The notes: generated by a model not told the origin, from the letters alone. DNA of 64,000 bases from Bdellovibrionales bacterium (GCA_019750295.1 JAIEOS010000009.1:1-64000); one strand, 5' to 3'. Positions 17,633 to 26,232 are shown, counted from the stretch's first letter. Translations and numbers: made by a program.

Positions 17633-18238
17633 ATGCGCCCAGTGATGGAATTTCAACAGGCAATCGAACAATTTCTTGAAGACGTTTTTACTCGTCTTAA
17701 AAAACATGACGTAGAAACCTACGAGCACTGCCATCGTGTGGGTGAGATGACTTTCAAACTCGCTCAGGCCTTGTCACTTTCCAAAGAAGATCAGTCGATC
17801 GCGTATTATGCGGGGGCGCTTCATGATATTGGGAAACTTTTAATTCCCGAAGAAATCATTAATAAGCCTGGAAAACTCACCAATGAAGAGTATGACGTCG
17901 TAAAAAAACATGCGCAGTATGGAGTTGATTTATTAGAACCACTTCAGCATCTTCCATTTTTTAAAAAGGTGAGAGAAGCGGTCCTTTATCATCATGAGCG
18001 GATCGATGGGAAAGGGTATTACAATTTAACCGAACAGCAAATTCCTGTGGCTTCAAAACTGATTCTGATTTGCGACACTGTCGATGCAATGACTCAGGAC
18101 CGCGCCTATCGAAAAGGTCTTCCGCTGTCCGTCGCTTGCGACGAACTCATTCGCTGTTCAGGCACTCAATTCGACGCCCACATGGTCGACGTCTTCTTGG
18201 AAGCCGTCATTCCCGACGCTCTCCCCAAAGCCGCCTAA
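17633..18238 (+). CDS. HD-GYP-like phosphohydrolase with a GYY motif
   Basis: A 201-residue protein that is almost only an HD domain. His64-Asp65 of HDIGK and the metal ligands in VKKHAQYG (near 93) and HHERIDGKGYY (120-130) are present. In HD-GYP c-di-GMP phosphodiesterases the last motif reads HHE-x-x-DG-x-GYP; here the proline is replaced by Tyr and the following residues are NL. The rest (PVASKLILICDTVDAMTQDRAYRKGL) follows the HD-GYP pattern closely. It probably binds metals and may hydrolyse a cyclic dinucleotide, with altered specificity. A well placed AGAGGAAA precedes ATG 17633. No receiver or sensor domain is attached. Confidence 0.9.
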   Translation: MRPVMEFQQAIEQFLEDVFTRLKKHDVETYEHCHRVGEMTFKLAQALSLSKEDQSIAYYAGALHDIGKLLIPEEIINKPGKLTNEEYDVVKKHAQYGVDLLEPLQHLPFFKKVREAVLYHHERIDGKGYYNLTEQQIPVASKLILICDTVDAMTQDRAYRKGLPLSVACDELIRCSGTQFDAHMVDVFLEAVIPDALPKAA

Positions 18239-18250
18239 AACGGCGAAACT

Positions 18251-18463
18251 TTACAATTTGCTCGGTGTCACTAGTTTAAGGTGGGACTTTTCAAGGGTCA
18301 CAGTGATGGATTTCGAGAGGGTGTTTCCTTTTTGATCGAGGAATTCGATTTCGAAGGCATTGTTGCCTTGATAGCAGTGCACCACTACGCCGCGGTCGCC
18401 GGCTTTTAGGTTTTCTTCGGGAAGGTTTTTCGTCAGTTCGACGCGATCTTGAGATTTTGGCAT
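18251..18463 (-). CDS. DUF4926 domain protein
   Basis: A 70-residue protein with the DUF4926 pattern: DRVELTKNLPEENLKAGDRGVVVHCYQGNNAFEIEFLD. This is a small SH3-like beta-barrel often found alone or beside toxin-antitoxin or restriction genes; no toxin is seen here. It is placed one base after the stop of the aldo/keto reductase gene, so it is the second gene of that operon. Its end meets the end of the HD gene 12 bp away. Confidence 0.82.
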   Translation of the reverse strand: MPKSQDRVELTKNLPEENLKAGDRGVVVHCYQGNNAFEIEFLDQKGNTLSKSITVTLEKSHLKLVTPSKL

Positions 18464-18464
18464 C

Positions 18465-19889
18465 TTAAAACCGCATTTTTATTTCAGAGATGAGGGGGAG
18501 TATATCTTTAGTCTCTGGCACTTTGTGAATCGATAATAGATCCTTCACGTAGTCCGGAGAACCCAGTCCCATAATTATAGAGTCGATCTGCTGAAAACTT
18601 AAATAGATCTGCGTGACTTTATTTGAAAGCTTTTTACTTTCCACAAACTCAGGGCTCTTACCATCAAGATAAAATGAAATCTGGTTGGTGCGAAGATTAG
18701 AGATGCTCTCAAGGCTCTCTGTCACTAGGCGTGTGACTAAATTGATTTTTTGTAAATAGCGATTTCTCCAGATATCCCAGTGAGGATCAAAGGGGAGGTA
18801 GGAGAGCTGTTCGATTGTTTTTGGACGCAATTGCTTTTGGACATAATTGGTCCACTTCCACAAATCACAAATGCTCTCCAAATGATCTCTTAAAAAGTGA
18901 CCCCAGTTTAAATTAGGATAAACCGAGAGTTTACTCATCATTTCTTTTTCCATCTCCACAAGCTCTAAAAGATTCTGGTGGAGTTTACCCTTGATTGTCG
19001 CTTCGTCGCGCTCAGGGAAAGTGATGAAGTGATGAAGTTTATCGCGATGATGGCTCGTTAGAGGTCGGCACGTGACCGTTCCTAAATCTAACTTTTCGGC
19101 GATTTCGAAAACGCTTTGTCCTTTTTGGTTCTTTTCCGAGTGAGCAAAGGTTTCAAACAGGTTAAATGGAATTTGTACGCCCGCGAAGTGGTGATTGCTG
19201 CGAATCGCCTGCGCGATATTATAGACGTCCTGCAGATTGATGTGGTCCGTAGCAATGTCTTTCTTGAGTAATGCACTTGAGGCGATTCCGTAATACTTAA
19301 TGCGTCCTTTGACCACTTCCACTTCCAAATGCTCGAAGGCTTTTTTAAGGGCTCTCATCATGTCTTCTTTGGACTTTGTCTGGGTAAGAATTAATTCCGG
19401 GCTTTGAATGTAGACGATATCGATATATTCCAAGTTGAGTCGGCGGAGAGAAGAGGTGATCTGGAATTCAATGTAGTCGGGAGAAATACAGTGCCCGAGA
19501 TACTCGTTCACTTTTAAAAGATTCGGGAAGGGGTGGCCCAGTTTATCTCGTTTGAGAGCGTCGTTGAGAGCGCGCCCTTGCAGAGAACCAATTTTTGTGG
19601 AGATCACAATTTGATCTCTTTCGATTTCGTTGGTGGAAATCTTCTCTTGAATCACTTCCCCAATGAGAAGTTCCGAGGCGCCGTCGCCGTAGCTTCCGCT
19701 GGAATCGATAAAATTAATTCCATGGGATAGGGCCACTCGAAGAGACTCCTTGTACATTTCGTTTTCTGGCGTTAATCGCAAGCTTCCGAAGCAGATTGGT
19801 GAAACTTGATATTCCGTGCGTCCTAAGCGGCGGTACGGAAAGTTTGAAAGTTTCTCGAGAGGATTCTTTTTGAGTTTAGCTATTCCCAT
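18465..19889 (-). CDS. Aldo/keto reductase family protein with altered tetrad and C-terminal extension
   Basis: A 474-residue protein; residues about 18-330 follow the aldo/keto reductase barrel: YRRLGRTEYQVSPICFGSLRL, FIDSSGSYGDGASELLIGE (tetrad Asp and Tyr), VISTKIG (tetrad Lys). The fourth residue, normally His in a Y-x-x-HxP type motif, is Gln in YIDIVYIQSPE. Residues about 320-420 form an extra helical region not found in typical family members (about 330 residues). An active reductase with unusual pH or substrate behaviour, or a regulatory or binding protein, are both possible. It leads an operon with the DUF4926 gene. Confidence 0.85.
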   Translation of the reverse strand: MGIAKLKKNPLEKLSNFPYRRLGRTEYQVSPICFGSLRLTPENEMYKESLRVALSHGINFIDSSGSYGDGASELLIGEVIQEKISTNEIERDQIVISTKIGSLQGRALNDALKRDKLGHPFPNLLKVNEYLGHCISPDYIEFQITSSLRRLNLEYIDIVYIQSPELILTQTKSKEDMMRALKKAFEHLEVEVVKGRIKYYGIASSALLKKDIATDHINLQDVYNIAQAIRSNHHFAGVQIPFNLFETFAHSEKNQKGQSVFEIAEKLDLGTVTCRPLTSHHRDKLHHFITFPERDEATIKGKLHQNLLELVEMEKEMMSKLSVYPNLNWGHFLRDHLESICDLWKWTNYVQKQLRPKTIEQLSYLPFDPHWDIWRNRYLQKINLVTRLVTESLESISNLRTNQISFYLDGKSPEFVESKKLSNKVTQIYLSFQQIDSIIMGLGSPDYVKDLLSIHKVPETKDILPLISEIKMRF

Positions 19890-19958
19890 GACTTATCTAT
19901 CGGTCATCAGAATAAAAAAGTTCACGAAAAGTGGGCCAGGAAAAAGAAATTCGCGGGC

Positions 19959-20537
19959 TTAAAAAATCCTTAAGCCTAATTGTGTAAGAATTCGACGAAG
20001 GGCGAGCAGCGGAAGTCCTGTTATGGCCGTAAAATCCTGAGTTGTTATGGAATCAAAGAGAGCTATACCTAGACCTTCGACCTTATAACTACCGGCACAA
20101 TCCACCGGATTTTCGAGATCGACATAACTGGAGACCTCTTCGGCACTCAGTGGGCGCATGGAAAGCGAGGTTGTGTCAACGTGAGTGAACCATTGCTCAT
20201 CTTTATGAACCGCCATCGCGGTCACTAAAGTGTGAGTTTTGCCTTGCATCGCTGTCAGTTGGCGAATGGCTTTATCTTTAGTTCCAGGTTTATTGAGCGG
20301 CTCGTTCTCCAAAAAAGCCATTTGGTCGCAACCGATTGTGATGCCGCCGAGATTCGTTTTTAATAAGCTTTCCGCTTTTTTTCGAGCGAGATACAGAGGG
20401 AGATCCAATGGCGAAACCAAGGCGGTTTGCTTAAGGAGTTCCTCGTCCACCAGTGGAGCCGCATGAGAATATTTTAGGCGCAAACGATCTAAAAGCTGGC
20501 GGCGATATTTGGATTCGCTGGCCAATAAGATTTTCAT
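19959..20537 (-). CDS. maf: Maf family nucleotide pyrophosphatase (YceF-like)
   Basis: A 192-residue house-cleaning enzyme that hydrolyses modified nucleoside triphosphates. The P-loop-like start LLASESKYRRQLL, the CDQM catalytic block near 89, the GKTHTLVTA segment and CAGSYKVEGLGIALFDSI are all family signatures; the last resembles YceF (7-methyl-GTP pyrophosphatase) more than YhdE. Its ATG overlaps the stop of hisS by four bases, so it is translated after hisS. The position behind hisS and yebC gives a housekeeping operon. Confidence 0.93.
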   Translation of the reverse strand: MKILLASESKYRRQLLDRLRLKYSHAAPLVDEELLKQTALVSPLDLPLYLARKKAESLLKTNLGGITIGCDQMAFLENEPLNKPGTKDKAIRQLTAMQGKTHTLVTAMAVHKDEQWFTHVDTTSLSMRPLSAEEVSSYVDLENPVDCAGSYKVEGLGIALFDSITTQDFTAITGLPLLALRRILTQLGLRIF

Positions 20538-21790
20538 GGGCGGCTCTGAGGAAAAAGATTCTGTAAGTGCGACATCATTGCCGAAAATTCCATGGTGGTT
20601 TGGGTCCCGCTGGAAAAATCTTTAAATTCATAGCGGAGAGGATTTTCGTTAAAAACCACGACGGCTCCCAGGCAGTTCTCACGATCTAATTTTTTAAAAC
20701 GCTTCGACAAATTGCCAGAGTAGGGCATGAGTGTAGGAATGCGAAGATCGCGAAGTTTTTGCGCAACGACCAACGCCGGAGTTTCGGCGGTCTCATCAAA
20801 AGGAACGACTCCGATCACCGCATTTTTCTCGTCCACCGGTTTCATCATCAGAGCCAGGCGATCTAAGCCTGCGGCCCAGCCTACGCCGGGTGTATGAGCG
20901 CCCCCCATCATTTTGATCAGGCCGTCGTAGCGCCCCCCCGATAGCACTGCGTTTTGTGCTCCGAGATCGGTGGTCGTGAACTCAAAGACAGTGTGGCAGT
21001 AATAATCAAGTCCGCGAACCAATTTCTCGTTGATCTTGTAGGGAATCTGGAGTGCGTCCAGGGATTCCCGCACCTTGCCAAAAAACTCTTTCGATTCCGC
21101 ATTGAGATGTTCAGAGAACTTCGGGGCCTTTGCAATCAGATCTTGATCTTGCTCGGCTTTCGAATCGAGAATTCGTAGGGGATTTTTATCAATGCGTTGA
21201 ATGCTGTCGGGCGAAAGTAGAGTTTGGCAAGATTTAAAATACTGAGTGAGCGTATCGCGATAGCCCTTACGACTTTCAGTATCACCGAGCGTGTTGAGTT
21301 CCAATGTGACATTTTCGCTTAAGCCCAGTTTTTTAAGTATGGCCCATCCCAGGGCGATCACTTCCGCATCGGCCACCGGAGAGGCTACGCCGAGCAATTC
21401 CACTCCCATTTGATAGAACTGACGATAGCGGCCTTTTTGCGGTCTCTCATGGCGAAACATGGGGCCCTGGTAAAAAAACTTGAGCGGTGTTTCTCGCAAC
21501 ATTCCGTTGGAGATCGCGGCCCGCGCGATTCCCGCCGTTCCTTCGGGGCGTAAGGTTAAAAAGTCGCCGCCTTTATCCTCGAAAGTGTACATCTCTTTCG
21601 TCACGATATCGCTCGTGTCTCCTAAGGTGCGCTTGAAAACATCTGTGGATTCAAAGATAGGCGTTTCGAAATTTTCAAAGCCGTAATGTTCCGCCACTTG
21701 GCGGGATTGCTCAACGATATGGAGCATACTTTTTAATTCTGGCCCGTAAAGATCACGAGTTCCGCGAACGGGCTGTAACTGACCAGACAT
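20534..21790 (-). CDS. hisS: Histidyl-tRNA synthetase
   Basis: Charges tRNA-His. The start is placed at 21790 (MSGQLQPVRGTRDLYG), where GGAG stands seven bases upstream and only two bases separate it from the stop of yebC; a longer frame to 21937 would overlap yebC by 145 bases. The 418-residue protein has class II motif 1 (N-terminal GTRD and RQVAEHYGFENFETPIFES), motif 2 FYQGPMFRHERPQKGRYRQF, the histidine-specific LVRGLDYYCHTVFEF segment, motif 3 (GWAAGLDRLAL) and a C-terminal anticodon domain (residues about 325-418). Middle gene of yebC-hisS-maf. Confidence 0.96.
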   Translation of the reverse strand: MSGQLQPVRGTRDLYGPELKSMLHIVEQSRQVAEHYGFENFETPIFESTDVFKRTLGDTSDIVTKEMYTFEDKGGDFLTLRPEGTAGIARAAISNGMLRETPLKFFYQGPMFRHERPQKGRYRQFYQMGVELLGVASPVADAEVIALGWAILKKLGLSENVTLELNTLGDTESRKGYRDTLTQYFKSCQTLLSPDSIQRIDKNPLRILDSKAEQDQDLIAKAPKFSEHLNAESKEFFGKVRESLDALQIPYKINEKLVRGLDYYCHTVFEFTTTDLGAQNAVLSGGRYDGLIKMMGGAHTPGVGWAAGLDRLALMMKPVDEKNAVIGVVPFDETAETPALVVAQKLRDLRIPTLMPYSGNLSKRFKKLDRENCLGAVVVFNENPLRYEFKDFSSGTQTTMEFSAMMSHLQNLFPQSRP

Positions 21791-21792
21791 TT

Positions 21793-22500
21793 TTACTCCA
21801 GAGTCGTATGAATTTTTGAGGTGTCTTCGTTGTCGTCGAGAACATCGAGAAGTTCGTAAACTTCTTTCTTTTGCTCTTCGGTCAGGGAAGTTTTGTTTTT
21901 GGCCACGTAGGACAATTCCGCCGTTTTGATTTCCCAACCGCGAGCCATTAAAGCTTTTTGCAACTGATCGAGATCCTCGGGTGCTCCATAAAATGAGCAG
22001 GAGCCATCGGCGTTTTTAACGACATCGTTGGCGCCCACTTCGATGGCCTCTTCGTCCGCATCAAATTCGCCTTTGCTATACGTGCCTTCGACCAGCCCCA
22101 CACGATCAAACATCCAAGCCACGCTGCCTTGTTCGCCCATCATGCCGCCATTTTTTTTAAAGATAAAACGAATGTCGGGGGCGGTGCGCACGCGGTTGTC
22201 GGTTTGACATTCAACAATGATACCCACTTGATGGGGTCCAAAGCCTTCGTAGGTGACTTCTTCGATGACGCTTTTGTCATCGAGTTGGCCCGAACCTTTT
22301 TTGATGGCTCGTTCAATAGTGTCTTTAGGGCACGACTGCTCTTTGGCCGCGTCAATCGCTAAACGCAGTCGTGGATTGGTTCCAGGGTCAGGACCGCCAA
22401 GCTTTGTGGCGACGGAAATCTCCTTCGCCAGTTTAGAAATGATTGCACCTTTTTTGTTCGCTGATTCGACCTTGTGTGGATTTTTCCAACTTTTACCCAT
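21793..22500 (-). CDS. YebC/PmpR family regulator
   Basis: A 235-residue protein of the YebC/PmpR/TACO1 family. Typical segments: N-terminal MGKSWKNPHKVESANKKGAI, IERAIKKGSG, VTYEGFGPHQVGIIVECQTDNR (the usual motif with a Gly-Pro-x-G loop), FKKNGGMMGEQGSVAWMFDR, and the C-terminal LLDVLDDNEDTSKIHTTLE. The first residues differ from the common GHSKWANIKH form and are closer to the YeeN-like branch. Members regulate transcription or help ribosomes at proline stretches. GAGG precedes ATG 22500. First gene of the yebC-hisS-maf operon. Confidence 0.94.
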   Translation of the reverse strand: MGKSWKNPHKVESANKKGAIISKLAKEISVATKLGGPDPGTNPRLRLAIDAAKEQSCPKDTIERAIKKGSGQLDDKSVIEEVTYEGFGPHQVGIIVECQTDNRVRTAPDIRFIFKKNGGMMGEQGSVAWMFDRVGLVEGTYSKGEFDADEEAIEVGANDVVKNADGSCSFYGAPEDLDQLQKALMARGWEIKTAELSYVAKNKTSLTEEQKKEVYELLDVLDDNEDTSKIHTTLE

Positions 22501-22591
22501 GATAAACCTCTTGTCAGTCCTCTAAAGCTATCTCTATTTGTCTATGGCAGCAAGTCAGTCCTACAGTTGACAACTTGCGACCAGAGACGGG

Positions 22592-22615
22592 AATCGCGGA
22601 GCCGGCTCCGCGATT
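22592..22615. terminator. Perfect 24-bp palindrome, terminator-like
   Basis: AATCGCGGAGCC is followed directly by its exact complement (22592-22615), with TTTT at its right end. It lies between the end of the DUF-like secreted gene (22634) and the start of yebC (22500), both on the minus strand. It would fit a terminator or a binding site of a dimeric protein. The T run is on the plus side, so its use as a minus-strand terminator is doubtful. Confidence 0.4.
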
Positions 22616-22633
22616 TTAGAAAGTCTTTGAATG

Positions 22634-23395
22634 CTATTTCTTTTTTGCAGGCTTTGCCGCTTTTGTTTTTTCTTCGGGGGCAGCCGCAGGGGCTGCGGGT
22701 TCGTGGTAGGTGTACTTAGCCACAGTATCAAAGTCTTTGAATTTTCCGTCGACATTTATTTTAGGAGTTGTTCGGCCTTCCCACACCATGACTTTGCGAG
22801 ACGTCTTGTCGATGGAGATAAAAATAGGATCGACCAACGAGCGATAAAGCATATTGGTGGGAGCCATACGTACAACCAAAAGCTTTCCGTCTTCTTTTTC
22901 GAAAGAGAATTTAAAACCGACAGTTTCCTGGCGGTACCACACGGCGTATTTGAATTTAACGTCTTCTTTTTTTGCAAGTTTGTCGTAATTCGCGAGAAGA
23001 AATGGGAAGAGCGTGGGGCCGACCAATGTGTCTGGAGATAAAGGCTCTTTTTTGTCGGCCTTTTGTTTGTTTCCGTCAAAATACTTAAAGACGACTTTCT
23101 TGTCGGCGATTTCGATGGTGCCTTTTTCGTTCGTCTGCTTGCGATCGATGTCGTAACGAACTAACGTTCCTTCCGTGGCTGTGGCTTTTTCTTCCACCGC
23201 GATGGAGCCGTCGAGATTTTTATAAGTGGCCTCGAAATTCATCGAATTGACGGTGAGTTCGCGTTTTCCTTCGTAAGACATTTTCTTTTCTTTGCCATCC
23301 AGGGTGAAGAGCTCTGCAGAAAAAACTTCGGCGGCGAAGGCTGAAGTGAGCGGCAAGAGAGCGATCAATAGGCAAGTCGTAAATCGTTGAGTCAT
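22634..23395 (-). CDS. Secreted protein of unknown function with a Lys/Ala/Pro tail
   Basis: A 253-residue protein with signal peptide (TTCLLIALLPLTSAFA). The mature part is beta-rich (EVFSAELFTLDGKEKKMSYEGKRELTVNSMNFEATYKNLDG, KFKYAVWYRQETVGFKFSFEKEDGKLLVVRM, KVMVWEGRTTPKINVDGKFKDFDTVAKYTYHE), consistent with a periplasmic beta-sandwich, and ends in a low-complexity PAAPAAAPEEKTKAAKPAKKK tail that may be a flexible or charge-binding extension. I do not recognise a family. GGAGGTG lies upstream of ATG 23395. Divergent to the pseudouridine synthase gene. Confidence 0.8.
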   Translation of the reverse strand: MTQRFTTCLLIALLPLTSAFAAEVFSAELFTLDGKEKKMSYEGKRELTVNSMNFEATYKNLDGSIAVEEKATATEGTLVRYDIDRKQTNEKGTIEIADKKVVFKYFDGNKQKADKKEPLSPDTLVGPTLFPFLLANYDKLAKKEDVKFKYAVWYRQETVGFKFSFEKEDGKLLVVRMAPTNMLYRSLVDPIFISIDKTSRKVMVWEGRTTPKINVDGKFKDFDTVAKYTYHEPAAPAAAPEEKTKAAKPAKKK

Positions 23396-23454
23396 AAAAC
23401 ACCTCCGTTATGAGTAAAAGCTACAAAGGTTTGCCGAATTTGGCATTAAGTTTC

Positions 23455-23483
23455 TTGAGACACAGCGTTTCTGCATATATACA
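23455..23483 (+). promoter_or_regulatory. Sigma-70-type promoter giving a leaderless mRNA
   Basis: TTGAGA (23455-23460) and TATACA (23478-23483) are 17 bases apart, a good housekeeping promoter. Transcription should start near 23490, only about three bases before the ATG at 23493, and no ribosome binding site stands before it. The mRNA of the pseudouridine synthase gene therefore appears to be leaderless or nearly so. Confidence 0.6.
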
Positions 23484-23492
23484 TAGCTTCAT

Positions 23493-24299
23493 ATGTCCGT
23501 GAGACTTTCTAAAATTATGGCAGACCGAGGCATTTGTTCCCGTCGAGAGGCGGATGAGTGCATCTCCCGAGGCTGGGTGATGGTGGACGGAAACGTCATT
23601 GATGAGCTGGGTTATAAGATCAACGGGGATGAGAACATTACCCTCACTCGGCAAGGCCAAGAGTGGTTGCAAGAAAAAATCACCGTGATGATTTATAAAC
23701 CGGTCGGGTACGTGTCAGGACAAGCGGAAGACGGCTACCAGCCGGCCACAGTTTTATTAACTCCGGATCGCTTCATCCACAACCCTGGGGATCCTCCAGA
23801 ACTCACTCGTCGTCAACTTCTCACATTAGCGCCCGCAGGCCGACTCGATATTGATTCGCGGGGATTGTTAATTCTTACTCAGGATGGAAAGTTAGCTCGA
23901 GCGATCATTTCTGCCGAATCCACAGTGGACAAGGAATACATCGTGGGTGTGGAAGGCGAGATCACCGAGGAGAAGCTGGAACGCCTCCGTTACGGACTGT
24001 CGATCGATGGACAAAAATTAAAGCCGGCGATCATCGAGAAAACGAAACAGCAGGAACTTCGGTTTATTCTCCAAGAAGGAAAAAAACGCCAGATCCGCAA
24101 AATGTGCGAAATGGTAGATCTACATGTGGTGACTCTTTTAAGAACTCGCGTGGGTCCGTTAAAGCTGGGTACGCTGAAGCCGGGCGAGTGGAGACATTTG
24201 TCATCCCACGAAGCTCTCAGTCTGCAAAAATACGAGGCCCGAGCTTTCGAAGAAAAAAAACCGCGCCCGAAATCTGTCAAAAAATTCTATCGCCGCTAA
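23493..24299 (+). CDS. rRNA large-subunit pseudouridine synthase (RsuA/RluB/RluF family)
   Basis: A 268-residue enzyme that isomerises uridine to pseudouridine in rRNA. Residues 3-50 are an S4 RNA-binding domain (RLSKIMADRGICSRREADECISRGWVMVDG). The catalytic domain holds Asp119 in AGRLDIDSRGLLILT and the KKRQIRKMCEMVDLHV motif. The insert between YKPVGYVSGQ and LAPAGRL is longer than in RluE, closer to RluF. The C-terminal tail is basic (EEKKPRPKSVKKFYRR), probably RNA-binding. The S4 domain begins at residue 4, so the start at 23493 cannot move far, which supports the leaderless reading. Confidence 0.93.
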   Translation: MSVRLSKIMADRGICSRREADECISRGWVMVDGNVIDELGYKINGDENITLTRQGQEWLQEKITVMIYKPVGYVSGQAEDGYQPATVLLTPDRFIHNPGDPPELTRRQLLTLAPAGRLDIDSRGLLILTQDGKLARAIISAESTVDKEYIVGVEGEITEEKLERLRYGLSIDGQKLKPAIIEKTKQQELRFILQEGKKRQIRKMCEMVDLHVVTLLRTRVGPLKLGTLKPGEWRHLSSHEALSLQKYEARAFEEKKPRPKSVKKFYRR

Positions 24300-24316
24300 A
24301 AGGATCGGCGTACCTT

Positions 24317-25066
24317 TTACGGGTCGCGGGTGGTGAGGATCACTCCGCCGTCCACGGGAACCAGGGCGCCGGTCATCCACGAAGCCTCCTCGCTGCAGGT
24401 GAAATAAATGGCCTGCGCGATATCGTCGGGTTGCCCAATTCGTCCAAGGGGCTGTAACTTTTGAAGCTGTTGAAAAAGTGCGACATGCTCGGGCTTCGAA
24501 CTTTGGTGATAAGAATGAATGGGAGTATCGACCAGGCCTGGGCAAATGGCGTTGACACGAACTCCGTCAACGGCGCCCTCGAGGGCCAAAGTCTGAGTCC
24601 AATTGTTCAGCGCGGCCTTCAATGCAGAGTAGGCTCCGGTGTTGGGAATGGGGCGCAGGCCAAGAGTCGAAGAGACGTTGGTCACGCAACCTTTATTCGA
24701 TTGAAGTTGGGGCCATAACAGGCGAGTGAGCCGTACCGGTCCCATCAAATTGGTTTCGAAATGAGTGGCCCAGTTTCCGTCGTTCTCTTCGGCAAAAAGG
24801 GCCGGAGAAAAAAATCCCGCGTTGTTGACCAGAGCGCTGATGTTGACCTTGAGCTCTTCAAGCTTGAGTTTGAGTGCCGGGATGTGGGCGCTTTGGCTTT
24901 GATCAAAAACCACTACGACCGCGTGAGGTCCTAAGCGTTTCCGAACCGCTTCTAATTTGTCGCGATTGCGGCCGGCAAGATAGACTTTCCAACCTTTTCT
25001 ATAAAAAATTTCGGCGGTCGCCGCACCGATGCCTGAGCCCGCACCGGTAATGAATACTTCTTTCAC
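24317..25066 (-). CDS. Short-chain dehydrogenase/reductase
   Basis: A 249-residue classical SDR. The cofactor motif G-A-G-S-G-I-G is at 8-14, NNAG at 81-84, catalytic Ser near 132-133 and the Y-x3-K pair at Tyr146/Lys150 (AYSALKAA). The Arg33 in LAGRNRDKLE after the second beta strand favours NADPH. The GxxVDTPIH loop and the C-terminal TGALVPVDGGVILTTRDP are typical. The substrate cannot be read from sequence. Its ATG overlaps the stop of the upstream glycosyltransferase gene by four bases, so the two are translationally coupled. Confidence 0.93.
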   Translation of the reverse strand: MKEVFITGAGSGIGAATAEIFYRKGWKVYLAGRNRDKLEAVRKRLGPHAVVVVFDQSQSAHIPALKLKLEELKVNISALVNNAGFFSPALFAEENDGNWATHFETNLMGPVRLTRLLWPQLQSNKGCVTNVSSTLGLRPIPNTGAYSALKAALNNWTQTLALEGAVDGVRVNAICPGLVDTPIHSYHQSSKPEHVALFQQLQKLQPLGRIGQPDDIAQAIYFTCSEEASWMTGALVPVDGGVILTTRDP

Positions 25067-26232
25067 AATAGACCTCGCGTTTGCGTTTCACTGATGAGGC
25101 GATGAAATATCGCGGACTCTTCATAATTTTTAATAACGTGCTCCCGAGCTAATTTTGCTTTATGCCGTCGCTCTTCGGGGTGGGTGATTAAGTAATTCAG
25201 TGTATTGGCCAGCTCGAAAGTCCCTTGGGGAGGGACGAGCCAACCATAGGTTCCATTTTCTAAAATATCGGGCACCCCGCCGGATTGGGTGGCGACGACA
25301 GAAGTTCCGCTCGCCATAGCTTCGATGACGACGAAGCCGAAAGCTTCCTTGTACGAATTAAGAACAAAAATATCAAAGTTGGCGAGAATATTGGGAATGT
25401 CCTCTCTAAAGCCCGTGAAGATCACCCGACCTTTTAACTTTAAGTCTTTGACGGTTTTATGAAGTTCATTCAAGTACTCATCGCCGTTATGAACCGTAGA
25501 GTCGCCAACGAGGATAAGTCTTTTACTTTCCGTGTGCACATTCGCAAACGCCTCGATCAATTCTTTTTGACCCTTAAAGGGATCTAGTCTGCCCACGCAT
25601 CCGATAATCACTTCGTCCTCGCCAATTCCAAATTCTTTACGAAACTGGGAATTGCGCAAACTCGGATTAAATTTTTGGCTATCGACGGAATTGGGGATGT
25701 TGATGGTTTTTTCTGCAGGATAGGGAACACATTTTAAAAACGCAGTCCCTTGCGAGGGTGTCAGCGTAATTAACAGATCCATCCGTCCATACAGCCATCG
25801 ATGGAGAAAATCTTTTTTATTCACCGAATCGAGCCACATCTGCGCAAAACCCACCAGTGTGGTGTTCAGTCCTACCAAGGCCGGTGACACGATCCAGAGA
25901 TCTCTCAGTCGTTGGAGCAAAATCATGTCGATTTTATTTTCGATCACAAATTGACGGACATATCGAACCGTCCGCGGGGAAAAGTACTCATGGGGCGTGC
26001 GGGTTTCCACAGGAAGACCTTCGCTCAAGGTTTTTTGATGAAGGGGGCTATTTTCATAGCAAATGGAATAGCTGCGGTAGCCCTGGCTGTGGAAGCGTTT
26101 GGCCCACTGCAGATTCGCCATCTCCAGGCCGCCCCAGCCTCTGGAAAAACATAGGTTGAGGACCCCAGGAGATTGGCCTGAAAAGGAAGGTTTATGAACT
26201 GTGTCAGACGGCTGACTCATAGGGACACGCAT
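25063..26232 (-). CDS. Glycosyltransferase family 4
   Basis: A 389-residue GT-B glycosyltransferase. The N-terminal domain begins with VLNLCFSRGWGGLEMANLQWAKRF, the glycine loop of donor-retaining enzymes; the C-terminal domain has IIGCVGRLDPFKGQKELIEAF, VIFTGFREDIPNILANFDIFVLNSYKEAFGFVVIEAMASGTSVVATQSGGVPDILENG with the E-x7-E motif. It differs from the GT4 at 16374 and is not its near copy. Start 26232 has AGGA upstream; a second ATG at 26220 is possible. It probably decorates a surface glycan; the SDR coupled to it could modify the sugar or lipid precursor, but this is inference. Confidence 0.93.
   Translation of the reverse strand: MRVPMSQPSDTVHKPSFSGQSPGVLNLCFSRGWGGLEMANLQWAKRFHSQGYRSYSICYENSPLHQKTLSEGLPVETRTPHEYFSPRTVRYVRQFVIENKIDMILLQRLRDLWIVSPALVGLNTTLVGFAQMWLDSVNKKDFLHRWLYGRMDLLITLTPSQGTAFLKCVPYPAEKTINIPNSVDSQKFNPSLRNSQFRKEFGIGEDEVIIGCVGRLDPFKGQKELIEAFANVHTESKRLILVGDSTVHNGDEYLNELHKTVKDLKLKGRVIFTGFREDIPNILANFDIFVLNSYKEAFGFVVIEAMASGTSVVATQSGGVPDILENGTYGWLVPPQGTFELANTLNYLITHPEERRHKAKLAREHVIKNYEESAIFHRLISETQTRGLL

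Noticed and set aside
20534-21937. A longer hisS from 21937
   Set aside because: It would overlap yebC by 145 bases with arginine-rich non-homologous residues, and ATG 21790 has a good ribosome binding site.
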